This document shows, piece by piece, positions 20,208 to 29,129 of a stretch of DNA of 64,000 bases. A program made the position numbers and the translations under genes. The DNA comes from Myxococcales bacterium. GTDB taxonomy: Bacteria > Myxococcota_A > Polyangia > Polyangiales > Polyangiaceae. Under the pieces are notes generated by a model, which was not told the origin of the DNA, ran no database searches, and saw only the letters and a list, made by a program, of their open reading frames with translations. Location: NCBI GenBank assembly GCA_016712525.1, contig JADJQX010000007.1, positions 558,001 through 622,000 of the forward strand, written 5' to 3'. Every line of letters begins with the position of its first letter. Positions within the stretch are counted from its first letter, which is position 1.

Positions 20208-20954
20208 ATGGGAGCGAGTGACAAGTCGGGGATCGAGGCGCGCCTCCGCACCTGGGTGAAGCCCATCGCGAAGAAGATCCTCTACGGGCAGGCCGTCCAA
20301 CCTGGGCCGGGCACACGGTGGATCTACCGTGCGGTCGCGAGCGCCGACTTCTACGTCCGCGAGGCCTACGAGCTCGCGCGTCGGAGCCTCGTCGCCACCC
20401 CTGCGTTCCTCACGCAGTGCGAGTCGTACGGCGAGCGCATCGAGATCGACAGGCTCCCTTACATCCAAGGCTCACCGCGCATCCAGCTCGGGAGCGACAT
20501 TCGCTTCTCGGGCCAGGTTGGCATCCAAGGGAACGCGCAGCGAAAGCCGGTCCTCAAGCTCGGAAACGGGATCTTCATCGGCCACGGCACCACGTTCGTC
20601 ATCGCCGACCGCATCGAGATCGGCGACTTCGTGTCGATCGGCGGCGGCTCCTACATCACCGACACCGACGGCCACGCGAACTACAACCCGAACCGCCCCA
20701 TCTGGGAGGTCCCCGCGACCGACGCCGAGATCGCCCCGGTCATCATCGAGGACAACGTCCAGATCAGCCGCGACGTCACCATCCTGCGCGGCGTTCGCAT
20801 CGGCGCGCGCGCCATCATCGGCGCGGGCTCCGTGGTCCGGAGCGACATCCCGCCCGACTCGGTGGTCGCCGGCAACCCGGCCCGTGTCGTGAAGCGCATC
20901 GTGGCCGAGGGGGCAGCCGCCGCGCCCCCCGCTGCCCCCAAAAACGAGACCTGA
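20208..20954 (+). CDS. left-handed beta-helix (hexapeptide repeat) acyltransferase
   Basis: 248 residues. After about 80 helical residues comes a hexapeptide-repeat beta-helix (IQLGSDIRFSGQVGIQGN, IEIGDFVSIGGGSYI, VQISRDVTILRGVRIGARAIIGAGSVV) ending with the usual GNPARVVKRI cap. The likely active-site region is ITDTDGHANYNPN, whose His matches the catalytic position in the family. It should transfer an acyl group from CoA or ACP to a sugar or amine. It is the first of four same-strand genes (decarboxylase, ACP, ligase follow), so the ACP may be its donor. Substrate unknown. Confidence 0.85.
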   Translation: MGASDKSGIEARLRTWVKPIAKKILYGQAVQPGPGTRWIYRAVASADFYVREAYELARRSLVATPAFLTQCESYGERIEIDRLPYIQGSPRIQLGSDIRFSGQVGIQGNAQRKPVLKLGNGIFIGHGTTFVIADRIEIGDFVSIGGGSYITDTDGHANYNPNRPIWEVPATDAEIAPVIIEDNVQISRDVTILRGVRIGARAIIGAGSVVRSDIPPDSVVAGNPARVVKRIVAEGAAAAPPAAPKNET

Positions 20955-20980
20955 GCGAAGGCTAAAAAGGCAATAAAACC

Positions 20981-22219
20981 ATGGACTTCTCCAAGCTCGA
21001 CCTCGAGGCGATCGCCAAGGAGCACAAGACCCCGCTCTACGTCTACGACATGGACGCGGCCATCGCGCAGGCGCGCGCGCTCCGTGCGGCGCTCCCGTCG
21101 TGCATCGATCTCCTCTATTGCGCGAAGGCGAACGCCAACAAGGCCGTGCTCTCCGGGTTCATCCCGCACGTCTCCGGCCTCGACATCTCGAGCGCGGGCG
21201 AGCTCGATCTCGCCGTCGCGGTCGGATGGAAGCCGAGCGTCATGAGCTTCGCCGGCCCCGGCAAGAGCGAGGACGAGCTCGAGCGCGCGATCTCCGCCGG
21301 GGTCCACGTCATCTCGGTCGAGAGCCCCACCGAGCTCCGGCGCGCTTCGGCCATCGCCACGCGGCTCGGCAAAGAGCAGAGCATCACGCTCCGCGTGAAC
21401 CCGATGAGCGCGCCGAAGGAGTTCCCCATGAAGATGGGCGGGCTCCCTTCGCAGTTCGGCGTCCCCGAGGAGCAGGCCGACGAGGTCATGGCCGAGGCGC
21501 TCCGTACGAAGGGCATTCGGGTCGTCGGTGTGCACGTCTTCTCCGGGACGAACTGCCTCGAGCCCCGCGCCATCGTCGACAACGCTCAAGGCACGCTCGC
21601 CATCGCGTCGCGGCTCGCGGAGGCCCACGATCTCCAGCCCGAGATCGTGAACCTCGGCGGCGGGTTCGGCGTCCCGTATTTTCCGGGCCAAGAGCCGATG
21701 GACGTCGCGGCCCTCGGCAAGGCCGTGGGGGACGCCGTGTCCGTGTTCCGCGAACAAAACCCGAGGTTCGCGAAGACCCGCTTCTTGCTCGAGCTCGGGC
21801 GCTTCATGGTCGCCGAGTTCGGCATCTACGTGACGCGCGTGCTCGACGTGAAAGAGACCCGCGGCAAGCGCTTCGCCATCCTCGACGGCGGCATGCACCA
21901 CTGCTTCCCGGCGACGGGCAACTTCGGTCAGGTCATCAAGAAGAACTTCCCGGTCGCGAACGCGTCCCGCCCCGGCGAAAAGACCGAGCCCCACGAGATC
22001 GTCGGCCCCCTCTGCACCCCGATCGACTCGATGGCCCGCGCCCTCGAGCTCGCCCGCGCCGAGATCGGCGACCTGGTCGTCTTCGATCGCTGCGGCGCCT
22101 ACAGCTACGCCGCGAGCCCGCTCCTCTTCCTGAGCCACGACACCCCGCCCGAGCTCGTGCTCCAGGACGGCCGCATCACGCTCGTCCGCCCGCGGAGACC
22201 GGCCTCGTACTTCCAGTGA
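20981..22219 (+). CDS. PLP-dependent decarboxylase, fold type III (DAP/Orn decarboxylase family)
   Basis: 412 residues. An alanine-racemase-like barrel holds PLP on Lys49 in YCAKANANK. The glycine loop GGGFGVPYF and the HVFSGTNCL strand are present, and the C-terminal beta domain has GPLCTPID in place of the CxSxD active-site loop of diaminopimelate decarboxylase. It most resembles the decarboxylases found in exopolysaccharide or exosortase-linked loci rather than LysA; no lysine biosynthesis gene lies beside it. It should decarboxylate a D- or meso-type or basic amino acid to an amine. It follows the acyltransferase by 26 bases. Confidence 0.83.
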   Translation: MDFSKLDLEAIAKEHKTPLYVYDMDAAIAQARALRAALPSCIDLLYCAKANANKAVLSGFIPHVSGLDISSAGELDLAVAVGWKPSVMSFAGPGKSEDELERAISAGVHVISVESPTELRRASAIATRLGKEQSITLRVNPMSAPKEFPMKMGGLPSQFGVPEEQADEVMAEALRTKGIRVVGVHVFSGTNCLEPRAIVDNAQGTLAIASRLAEAHDLQPEIVNLGGGFGVPYFPGQEPMDVAALGKAVGDAVSVFREQNPRFAKTRFLLELGRFMVAEFGIYVTRVLDVKETRGKRFAILDGGMHHCFPATGNFGQVIKKNFPVANASRPGEKTEPHEIVGPLCTPIDSMARALELARAEIGDLVVFDRCGAYSYAASPLLFLSHDTPPELVLQDGRITLVRPRRPASYFQ

Positions 22220-22319
22220 TCGGCGCGGCGGGGGCGATCCCTCGGGTGCGTTTCGACGGTCGGGCGCCTTTCCGCGGGGCGGGCCGTTTTTCACGCCTCG
22301 CCCTGGCGTCGCGCGCGTC

Positions 22320-22325
22320 TATACT
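22320..22325 (+). promoter_or_regulatory. TATACT -10 element, predicted leaderless start of the ACP gene
   Basis: TATACT, close to the consensus TATAAT, ends 6 bases before the ATG at 22332, so transcription would begin at or next to the start codon. It suggests that the ACP and ligase genes can be expressed apart from the first two cassette genes. Confidence 0.55.
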
Positions 22326-22331
22326 CGCGCC

Positions 22332-22598
22332 ATGTCCACGAAGGCCGAGATCCGCGAAAAAATCCGTTCGTTCATCCTCGAGAGCTACATGGCGGGGCTC
22401 GACCCGTCCGGCCTGAAAGACGACGTGTCGCTCGAGCGCTCGCACATCGTCGACTCGGCGCGCGTGCTCGAGCTCATTCTCTTCCTCGAAGAGACCTTCG
22501 GCCTCGAGGTCACGAACGACGACGCGACCCCCGAGAACTTCGACACGGTCGACGCCATCGTCGGCTTCGTGGCCGGCAAGGTCGGCGCCGCGAGCTGA
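22332..22598 (+). CDS. acyl carrier protein
   Basis: 88 residues, acidic and four-helical. The phosphopantetheine attachment Ser is Ser42 in HIVDSARVLEL, in the position of the DSL motif of fatty-acid ACPs. Ala replaces the usual Leu after Ser, as in stand-alone specialised ACPs. The next gene is an AMP-ligase that could load it. It is separated from the decarboxylase by 112 bases with its own promoter-like hexamer. Confidence 0.88.
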   Translation: MSTKAEIREKIRSFILESYMAGLDPSGLKDDVSLERSHIVDSARVLELILFLEETFGLEVTNDDATPENFDTVDAIVGFVAGKVGAAS

Positions 22599-22657
22599 GC
22601 GCGTCCCCTCGGCGCGCGCGGCCGAGGTCATCCTGTTTTGGTGCGAGGAGAGGGAAC

Positions 22658-24283
22658 ATGCACGTATCGATTCCGACGATGCTCGACGAGTACCTCGAGC
22701 GAAATGCCCAGAAGCATCCCGAGAAGACGGCGCTCATCTTCAAAGACCGCCGTGAGAGCTGGGGCGCGGTCGACACGACGGCGAACCGCCTCGCCCACCT
22801 GCTCCGCAGCCTCGGGGTCGCGCGCCAAGATCGCGTCGTGCTCTTCCTCGACAACAACGTCGAGATGGCCGCGAGCCTCTGGGGCATCCTCCGCGCCGAC
22901 GCGATCTTCAGCCCGATCAACGCGCAGACGAAGGTCGACAAGCTCATTTACATGTTGAACGACTGCCGCGCCCGCGCCGTCGTGACCGACATCGCGCTCG
23001 AGAGTGTCTACAAAGAGGCCTTCACGAAGACGCCGCACCTGAAACATGCGCTGGTCGTGGGCCTCGAAGAAGAGGGCCACAAGGTCGGCGACGTCGAGCT
23101 CGTCCCGTTCGCGAAGGCCATCGCCGCGCAGACGACCGAGCGTCCGCGCGGGGTGAACATCCCCATCGATCTCGCGGCCATCATCTACACCTCGGGATCC
23201 ACGGGCGACCCGAAGGGCGTCATGCTCACGCACCACGCGATGGTGTCGGCCACCGAGTCGATCACGACGTACCTCGAGAACAAGCCCGACGACATCGTCA
23301 TCAACTTGCTCCCGCTCTCGTTCGACTACGGCCTCTACCAGTGGATCAACGCGAACCAGTTCGGCGGCACGCTGGTGCTCGAGCAGTCGTTCTCGTACCC
23401 CGGGCCCATCCTGAAGCGCATCACGGAGCTCAAGGTGACGGGGCTCCCGGTGGTGCCGACGATCGCGTCGATCCTGAAGCAGTACGAGGCGAAGGGGCTC
23501 GTGTTGCCCACGGTCGAGTACGTGACGAACACCGCGGCGGCCCTCTCGGGCTCGCACATCGCGACGCTCAAGGCCATCTGCCCGAACGCCCGCATTTACT
23601 CGATGTACGGCCTCACCGAGTGCAAGCGCGTCTCGTACTTGCCTCCGTCCGAGATCGATCGCCGCCCCGACTCGGTCGGCAAGGCCATGCCGAACCTCGA
23701 GACGTACATCGCCGATCCCGTCACCGGAAAGCGCCTCCCGCCGAACACGCCCGGCGAGCTCGTCGTGCGGAGCCCGCAGGTCATGAAGGGTTACTGGGAG
23801 AAGCCCGAGTCGACCGCGAAGCGCCTCAAGCCGAGCCCCGAGATCCCGAACGAGATGCACCTCTTCACCGGTGACACCTTCCGCATGGACGAAGAGGGCT
23901 ACCTCTATTTCGTGGCCCGCACCGACGACATCATCAAGTCGCGCGGCGAGAAGGTCTCTCCGAAAGAGGTCGAGAACGTCATCTACGGCATCCCCGGCGT
24001 GGTCGACGCGGCCGTCGTGGGTCGCGCGGACGACGTGCTCGGTCAGGCCGTGCACGCCTACATCGTCGTGACCGACGAGATGATCGAGAACGGCAAAGCC
24101 AAGCTCGTGCCCGCGCAGGTGCAGCAGGTCGTCGGGCAGAAGCTCGAGCCCTTCATGGTGCCCAAGTTCGTCACGTTCCTGAAAGAGATGCAGAAGACCA
24201 CGAGCAACAAAATCTCGAAGACGAACCTCGAGGACTTCGCCAAGTCGACGTACCTCTCGGGGGACAAGCCTTGGGATAAGTGA
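22658..24283 (+). CDS. AMP-forming acyl-CoA/acyl-ACP ligase
   Basis: 541 residues. ANL-superfamily motifs are all present: P-loop-like YTSGSTGDPKGV (about 175-186), YGLTEC (about 318), TGD in HLFTGDTFRMDEEGYLYF, and the hinge RTDDIIKSRGEKVSPKEVE (about 420-440). The catalytic Lys is probably in TTSNKISK near the C-terminus. It should adenylate a carboxylic acid and pass it to CoA or, given the neighbouring gene 59 bases upstream, to the acyl carrier protein. It resembles the AMP-ligases of exosortase-associated polysaccharide loci. A strong terminator follows 21 bases after the stop. Confidence 0.9.
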   Translation: MHVSIPTMLDEYLERNAQKHPEKTALIFKDRRESWGAVDTTANRLAHLLRSLGVARQDRVVLFLDNNVEMAASLWGILRADAIFSPINAQTKVDKLIYMLNDCRARAVVTDIALESVYKEAFTKTPHLKHALVVGLEEEGHKVGDVELVPFAKAIAAQTTERPRGVNIPIDLAAIIYTSGSTGDPKGVMLTHHAMVSATESITTYLENKPDDIVINLLPLSFDYGLYQWINANQFGGTLVLEQSFSYPGPILKRITELKVTGLPVVPTIASILKQYEAKGLVLPTVEYVTNTAAALSGSHIATLKAICPNARIYSMYGLTECKRVSYLPPSEIDRRPDSVGKAMPNLETYIADPVTGKRLPPNTPGELVVRSPQVMKGYWEKPESTAKRLKPSPEIPNEMHLFTGDTFRMDEEGYLYFVARTDDIIKSRGEKVSPKEVENVIYGIPGVVDAAVVGRADDVLGQAVHAYIVVTDEMIENGKAKLVPAQVQQVVGQKLEPFMVPKFVTFLKEMQKTTSNKISKTNLEDFAKSTYLSGDKPWDK

Positions 24284-24303
24284 ACGTATTTATTGAATAA
24301 ATC

Positions 24304-24336
24304 GGGGTGGCGCCGGAGAGGTGCCACCCCGTTTTT
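24304..24336. terminator. bidirectional rho-independent terminator after the acyl-ligase cassette
   Basis: GGGGTGGC (24304-24311) pairs perfectly with GCCACCCC (24323-24330), followed by T5 on the plus strand. The AT-rich inverted repeat ATTTATTGAATAAAT (24288-24302) gives a T-rich tract for the convergent minus-strand gene. Confidence 0.9.
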
Positions 24337-24354
24337 CGTCGCGCCGGCGCCGTG

Positions 24355-25467
24355 TCAATCGCTGCAGCCGACGCCGTCGTCGACCACGTCGATGCCCGGA
24401 GTCAGCACCGTGCCCTTCGAGCCGTCGCGCTCGACCACGGTGAGCTCGTGTTTGCCCTGCGGGTTGTTCGGAGACTCGAGCCACAGAATGCCGAAGCGCC
24501 CGTCGGGGAGAGGGCAGGGGGCGACCGAGTTGTTGAAGTTTTTTGCGATCGCCGTGGGCGCACCGCCGGCCTTCGGCAGGAGCCACACGATCTCGGGGGA
24601 GGTCTGCCCCACGGGCCAGGCCGCTTCGAAGAGGAGGCCGTCGAGGCCCTCGTGGGGGTTCTGCACGTGGTTTTGGCGTGGGTTCGGCAGCGCGTCGCGC
24701 CCCACGAGCTTCTTGAAGCCCGAGCCCGTCACGCTCACCTCGCAGGCGTCGTTGATGCCGCCCTCGGGGTAGGCGACCTGGCCGCAGTCGAACGTGACCC
24801 GCTGGCCGTCGAACGTGAGGGCGGCCATGTTGTTGTACGGGTAGGGCGAGGCGGCCGTGAGGAGCTGTTTCGCCGACCAGCCGTTGCCCTGGCGCCGCGT
24901 CACCCAGAGGTCCATGCGGTGCGGGCCGCCGGTGGCGGGGAACACGATGAGGTCGCCGTTCGACGTGATCGCCGACATGCCCTCCGGGTAGATCTCCTCG
25001 CCGCCCGGTTTCACGGCCTCGCCGCTCGAGAGGTCGCGTGTCACGCGGACGAGGCACTCGCTCTGGCACCCGAAGCGTGAGGCCGCGAACACGAGCCACG
25101 CGCCGTCGAGGCTCGCGGCAGGGTAGCGGTCGCGGCTGCCGCGGCTCACGCGATCGAGCGCGAGGCTGATGTTCTCGGCCTGCGCGCCTTGTTTCGCCGC
25201 GATCCGGAGGATGCGGTTTCCGAGCGTGTAATAGAAGTGCCCTCCGCCGGACGTCGGCAGCGGGGGAGGAGGCGGCGGGGGATCCACGATCGCGCCGTCC
25301 TCCAGCACGATGGGGCCCGAGTCGCCCGAGGCCGTACCCGTGGCGGTCGCCGTGGCGGCCGCGTCCCCCTCGATCGCGGCATCGTCGGCGCCGCACGCGG
25401 CGGACGCCCCTCCGACGAGGGTGGCCGAGACGAGCGCGAGCGAGGGGAAGAAAAGAGAGCGGCTCAT
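24355..25467 (-). CDS. lipoprotein with TolB-like beta-propeller
   Basis: 370 residues. A lipoprotein signal (ATLVGGASAAC, lipid Cys 24) and an Asp/Thr/Ala/Pro linker are followed by repeats that resemble TolB/WD40 propeller blades (ASLDGAWLVFAASRFG, SNGDLIVFPATGGPHRMDLWVTRR, TFDGQRVTFDCG, DGRFGILWLES). Cys pairs occur in the last third and could form disulphides. No enzyme motif seen. The start is set by a TACGCT hexamer 6 bases upstream. Function unknown, probably at the envelope. Confidence 0.7.
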   Translation of the reverse strand: MSRSLFFPSLALVSATLVGGASAACGADDAAIEGDAAATATATGTASGDSGPIVLEDGAIVDPPPPPPPLPTSGGGHFYYTLGNRILRIAAKQGAQAENISLALDRVSRGSRDRYPAASLDGAWLVFAASRFGCQSECLVRVTRDLSSGEAVKPGGEEIYPEGMSAITSNGDLIVFPATGGPHRMDLWVTRRQGNGWSAKQLLTAASPYPYNNMAALTFDGQRVTFDCGQVAYPEGGINDACEVSVTGSGFKKLVGRDALPNPRQNHVQNPHEGLDGLLFEAAWPVGQTSPEIVWLLPKAGGAPTAIAKNFNNSVAPCPLPDGRFGILWLESPNNPQGKHELTVVERDGSKGTVLTPGIDVVDDGVGCSD

Positions 25468-25473
25468 GCGCGA

Positions 25474-25479
25474 AGCGTA
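25474..25479 (-). promoter_or_regulatory. TACGCT -10 element, predicted leaderless start
   Basis: TACGCT on the minus strand ends 6 bases before the ATG at 25467. Confidence 0.45.
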
Positions 25480-25555
25480 GCGTCACCGCCGAGGGATGGC
25501 TCGTCCATTTCCCCCCTCGCGGCTTACACGACCGCAAGACCCGGCGCGTCGGAGC

Positions 25556-27634
25556 TCAATCGAGCTCGTGGGCCCCGTACGCCACGGGCGCCGACCGCGT
25601 CGTCCCGTAGTAGTCCTTCGGGACGAGCGGCGAAGGCTGTCCCGCGCCCGTCTTGAGCAGCCCGAGCACGCTCGGCTTGAGCTTCCATCCGGCGCGAAAG
25701 AGCTCTTGGGTGCCCTGATCGGGCTCGGTCATTTGGCCGTCGATGACGAGGCCCACCGCGCCCCACTTCCCGTCGTATTGTGCATCCTGCACGCAATCGG
25801 GATCGCCGGCGCAGCTCGAGCGAATGAACTTGTTGTTGCGGAAGGTGCCGCCGACGCCGGTCTTCGTCTGCGGGTTGTACGGGACGACATCCTTCAGGGC
25901 GCGGTAGATCTCGGTGGGGGGAGACTCGATGCCGGGGCCAGGCGACGCGTGAATGGCGATGAGCGCAGGCCCCGTGAAGTTCACGAACGCGTTGTCCTCG
26001 GCGAGCTCGACGCTGTTGTCGGCCTCGACCAGGGTGAACCCGAACGAGCTGTTCGACTCCGGTCCTCCTCCATGGGCAATGAGGAGGTTCTTCTGGATGA
26101 TCGCCTTCTCGTACCCGATGGCCAGATAGAAGGGGCGCACGATGTCCCACCCCGTTCCGCCCTTCTGCGAGCCCACGTCGCCCGTCCGCGCAGGATCCCC
26201 AGAGACGGTGATGACCGTGTTGTGGATCAACCGTGCGCCGAGCCCGCGGTCGTCGAGCATGAGCCCCGTGGCGTTGCGCTCGTTGTAGAAGCGATCTTGG
26301 GTCGTCTTCACGCCGGGGGACTCGGTCTGCGTGAGGAGCCCGCCCGAGTGGACCATGTTGTTCGCGATGAGCGCGTCGCGCGAGCGGTCGACGCGGATGC
26401 CGCGGACGAAGACCTGGCTGCGGTCGGGGTTCCCCTCTTTCGACGGAGGGTCCATGAAGACGTCGCCGCCGTAGACGCGGTTCCGTTCGATGCGGAGGCG
26501 CTCCGACTCGCTCGCGAGGATGCCCCATGAGAGGCACGACTCCCAGCACTTCGTCATGCCGCCCTTGATCACGTTGTCGGTGATGATGAGATCCGTCTCG
26601 CCGACCGCGAGGATGCCGGCCGCGGCCGTGTAGCCGTTCGCGTCGGTGCGGGGCTCGTCCCACGTAATGAAGTTCTTCGTGATGTGCCGCCCGCCCACCG
26701 ACGCGACCGTGATCGCCACCGCGCCGTCGGCCCCGTTGCCCGAGCCGCCGGAGATTTTGTTCTCTTCGACGTCGATGTCGCCCGCGCCCTGCAGGTACAT
26801 GCCGTAACTGCCCGTACCTATTCCGTTTCCGGGCGAAGGCATGGCCGGGTCGAGGCACTTCCCGGTGCCGCCGTGGATGTCGTTGTGGAAGAAGCGCGGC
26901 GAGCCCTCGACGACCCAGACGGCCATGCTGCCGAAGCCGTTGTCGCAGACGCCTGCGCCGCCCTTGATTTTGTTGTTCAGGATGGTCGGTGCGGTGCCAT
27001 CGGAGATGACGAGCCCCACCGAGCCGGACGTGCCGCCGCCGCCGTCGATCGTGAAGCCCTCGAGGACGACGTCGCGATCGATGCGCGTGCCTTCGCGGCG
27101 AATGGCGTACGCGAGCGCCTGGATGTTGTCCTTCGTGTAGGCGCCGTTCTGGATGATGGTCTCGTTGGTGGCGGGGAAGCCCTTCTCGTAGCCGAAGTCG
27201 GGCGCTCGCTCGAAGGAGCCGCAGTCGTAGCCGCCGCGGAGGTTCATCGGGTGACCGACGACGAGGTTCTGCTCCTTGTAGGTGCCCGCGCACACTTTGA
27301 TGTCGTAGCGGTTGGTGACGGCCGCGTCGGGGCCCGCGTCGGCCGGGGCCACGCCCACACGCGCGGCGGTGACGGCCTCGACCGCGCTCTTGATGGTGGC
27401 CTTGGGCTTGTCCTTCGAGCAGCCGTCGTTCTTGTCGTCGCCCTTCGGCGAGACGAACATCACCGGGTCTTTGCAGGGCGGGGGCTTCACGCAGTCTTCG
27501 CCCGGGGCGCACGCCACCGTGGCGGCCGCGTCGGCCAGCGTCGAGGGGAGCTCGAGCTCCGAGCAGCCGGAGGCGGCCGCGCCCACCCACCCGACGCCGA
27601 GGGCAACACCACCGAAGAAAAGAGCCTTCCGCAT
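25556..27634 (-). CDS. lipoprotein with right-handed parallel beta-helix
   Basis: 692 residues. The signal ends AAASGC (lipid Cys 24). A Cys-rich N-terminal part leads into a DUF1565-like start (MFVSPKGDDKNDGCSKDKPKAT) and a long beta-helix from about 100 to 560 with Asn ladders (ITDNVIKGGMTKC, LRIERNRVYGGDVFM, ALIANNMVHSGG). DUF1565 start motifs are typical of secreted pectate-lyase-like proteins. No obvious catalytic residues. The next same-strand gene starts 88 bases downstream. Probably a surface carbohydrate-binding or -degrading protein. Confidence 0.75.
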   Translation of the reverse strand: MRKALFFGGVALGVGWVGAAASGCSELELPSTLADAAATVACAPGEDCVKPPPCKDPVMFVSPKGDDKNDGCSKDKPKATIKSAVEAVTAARVGVAPADAGPDAAVTNRYDIKVCAGTYKEQNLVVGHPMNLRGGYDCGSFERAPDFGYEKGFPATNETIIQNGAYTKDNIQALAYAIRREGTRIDRDVVLEGFTIDGGGGTSGSVGLVISDGTAPTILNNKIKGGAGVCDNGFGSMAVWVVEGSPRFFHNDIHGGTGKCLDPAMPSPGNGIGTGSYGMYLQGAGDIDVEENKISGGSGNGADGAVAITVASVGGRHITKNFITWDEPRTDANGYTAAAGILAVGETDLIITDNVIKGGMTKCWESCLSWGILASESERLRIERNRVYGGDVFMDPPSKEGNPDRSQVFVRGIRVDRSRDALIANNMVHSGGLLTQTESPGVKTTQDRFYNERNATGLMLDDRGLGARLIHNTVITVSGDPARTGDVGSQKGGTGWDIVRPFYLAIGYEKAIIQKNLLIAHGGGPESNSSFGFTLVEADNSVELAEDNAFVNFTGPALIAIHASPGPGIESPPTEIYRALKDVVPYNPQTKTGVGGTFRNNKFIRSSCAGDPDCVQDAQYDGKWGAVGLVIDGQMTEPDQGTQELFRAGWKLKPSVLGLLKTGAGQPSPLVPKDYYGTTRSAPVAYGAHELD

Positions 27635-27640
27635 GCCTCG

Positions 27641-27646
27641 AGCATA
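27641..27646 (-). promoter_or_regulatory. TATGCT -10 element, predicted leaderless start
   Basis: TATGCT on the minus strand ends 6 bases before the ATG at 27634. TCGACG lies 17 bases further upstream as a possible -35. Confidence 0.5.
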
Positions 27647-27736
27647 CGGAACGCGCGTCCCGACGTCGAGGGCGCACGACGTCGTCCGAACGGGCCACGC
27701 GGACGCACGTGCCCTCGTCGCTCGGCCCGGCCAAGC

Positions 27737-28918
27737 TCAGAAGAGGCGCGCCGCCGTGTCGTCGGTGAAGAGCCACGCCTCGCGGGGGATGCGCAGGACG
27801 GTCCCGTCCCGCACGATTCTCCCGCGATTCTCGAGGTCGCGGAGATCGCGCTCGCGTTCCCGTGTGAAAGGCTCGACCCCGAGGGGCGCGGCCGCGGCGG
27901 CGAGATCGAGGCCGCGCGCGAGCCTGAGCCCGAGCATGATGCGCTCCTTCAGGCGCGTCTCGGGGGAGAGGCGCTCCACCTCTTCGGTCGCGGCGGCGTC
28001 GCGGCCGTCGCCTTGGTTGACCTTGACGTAGCGCTCGGGCGAGGTGCTGTTCCGGTAGCGTGTGGCGTACGCGCCGTCGTCGTCCTCGAGCGCGCCGACC
28101 GCGCCGCAGCCGAGCCCGAGGTACGGCTCACCCCTCCAATAGCCGAGGTTGTGCCGCGCCTCCTCTCCTGGGACGGCGAAATTCGAGATTTCGTAGTGGT
28201 GTAGACCACTTGCGACGAGGGTCTCGTCCACCGCGAGGAAGGCCTCGGCGACCCGCCCGTCGTCGGCGAGGGGGAGACGCCCACGCTTCGCGAGCTCTCC
28301 GAAGCGCGTCCCGGGCTCGATCGTGAGCTGGTACGCGGAGACGTGGCGGAGCCCGAGGTCCGCGAGGGTCCGAGCCTGGGCGCTCGCGTCCTCCGGGGAC
28401 TGCTCGGGGAGGCCGAAGATGAGATCGGTCGAGACACGCAGCCCGGGCACCCCGAGGGCCGCGCGGACCGCCGCGAGCGCGCCGTCGGGGTCGTGGAGCC
28501 GCCCCAAGAACTTCAGAGCCGCGGCGTCGAGCGACTGGGTCCCGATCGAGAGCCTCCCCACACCCTGATCGGCGAGGGCGCGCGCGCGGTCCTCGTCGAG
28601 GGAGGTCGGGTTGCACTCGACGGTGACCTCGACGTCGCGGCCGAGCCGGCCCTCGAACACGGAAAAAATGCCTCGAAGGACGCGCCCGAGCTCGGTCGGG
28701 TCCCAGAGGCTCGGCGTGCCACCGCCGAAGAAGACCGAGTCGACCACGAATGGACGGTCACCCGCCGTGAGCGTCCGTGCGCGCCGCCCGAGCTCCGACA
28801 GGACGGCGTCGGCGTACCCGCGGTGGTCGATGTCCTCGCGCTTGGCCGCGTAGCTCGTGAAGTCGCAGTAGGGGCACTTCGCGAGGCAGTAGGGAAAGTG
28901 CACGTAGACCGAGGCCAT
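27737..28918 (-). CDS. hemW: radical SAM heme chaperone HemW
   Basis: 393 residues from the ATG at 28918, which places VYVHFPYCLAKCPYCDF at the N-terminus. That CxxxCxxC set binds the radical-SAM [4Fe-4S] cluster. Further family marks are FFGGGTPSL, TVECNPTSLDEDRA, IGTQSLDAAALKFLGR and LIFGLPEQ. Known HemW proteins bind heme and deliver it to respiratory enzymes; many were misannotated as coproporphyrinogen dehydrogenase (HemN), from which this one differs by its N-terminal extension and shorter length. It is divergent from the RelA/SpoT gene. Confidence 0.9.
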   Translation of the reverse strand: MASVYVHFPYCLAKCPYCDFTSYAAKREDIDHRGYADAVLSELGRRARTLTAGDRPFVVDSVFFGGGTPSLWDPTELGRVLRGIFSVFEGRLGRDVEVTVECNPTSLDEDRARALADQGVGRLSIGTQSLDAAALKFLGRLHDPDGALAAVRAALGVPGLRVSTDLIFGLPEQSPEDASAQARTLADLGLRHVSAYQLTIEPGTRFGELAKRGRLPLADDGRVAEAFLAVDETLVASGLHHYEISNFAVPGEEARHNLGYWRGEPYLGLGCGAVGALEDDDGAYATRYRNSTSPERYVKVNQGDGRDAAATEEVERLSPETRLKERIMLGLRLARGLDLAAAAAPLGVEPFTRERERDLRDLENRGRIVRDGTVLRIPREAWLFTDDTAARLF

Positions 28919-29066
28919 CGGTGTCTCCCTTACGCTCCTTCGGGCCTCTCCGCAGCCGAATCGACGCCCATCTCCCCCGCGCGCTCCTCGCGTCTCTAGA
29001 GCGTCCCGGCATAAGGACGGGCTTTCGTGCCGCCTCCCCGGGCACCCTCGGGCCGCCGCCGGTTCG

Positions 29067-29095
29067 TTGCCGCTCGCGTGGCCCGGTGATAGATT
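29067..29095 (+). promoter_or_regulatory. sigma70-type promoter of the RelA/SpoT gene
   Basis: TTGCCG (29067-29072), a 17-base spacer and TAGATT (29090-29095). Transcription would start near 29102, leaving a leader of about 28 bases before the ATG at 29130. Confidence 0.5.
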
Positions 29096-29129
29096 GAAGA
29101 CGAGAGAGATCTGCGTCTCTCCCCCCAAA

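Noticed and set aside
20208..24283. Assignment of the acyl-ligase/decarboxylase cassette to an exosortase/PEP-CTERM polysaccharide locus.
   Set aside because: The gene families match that setting, but no exosortase, PEP-CTERM protein or glycosyltransferase is present in the window.
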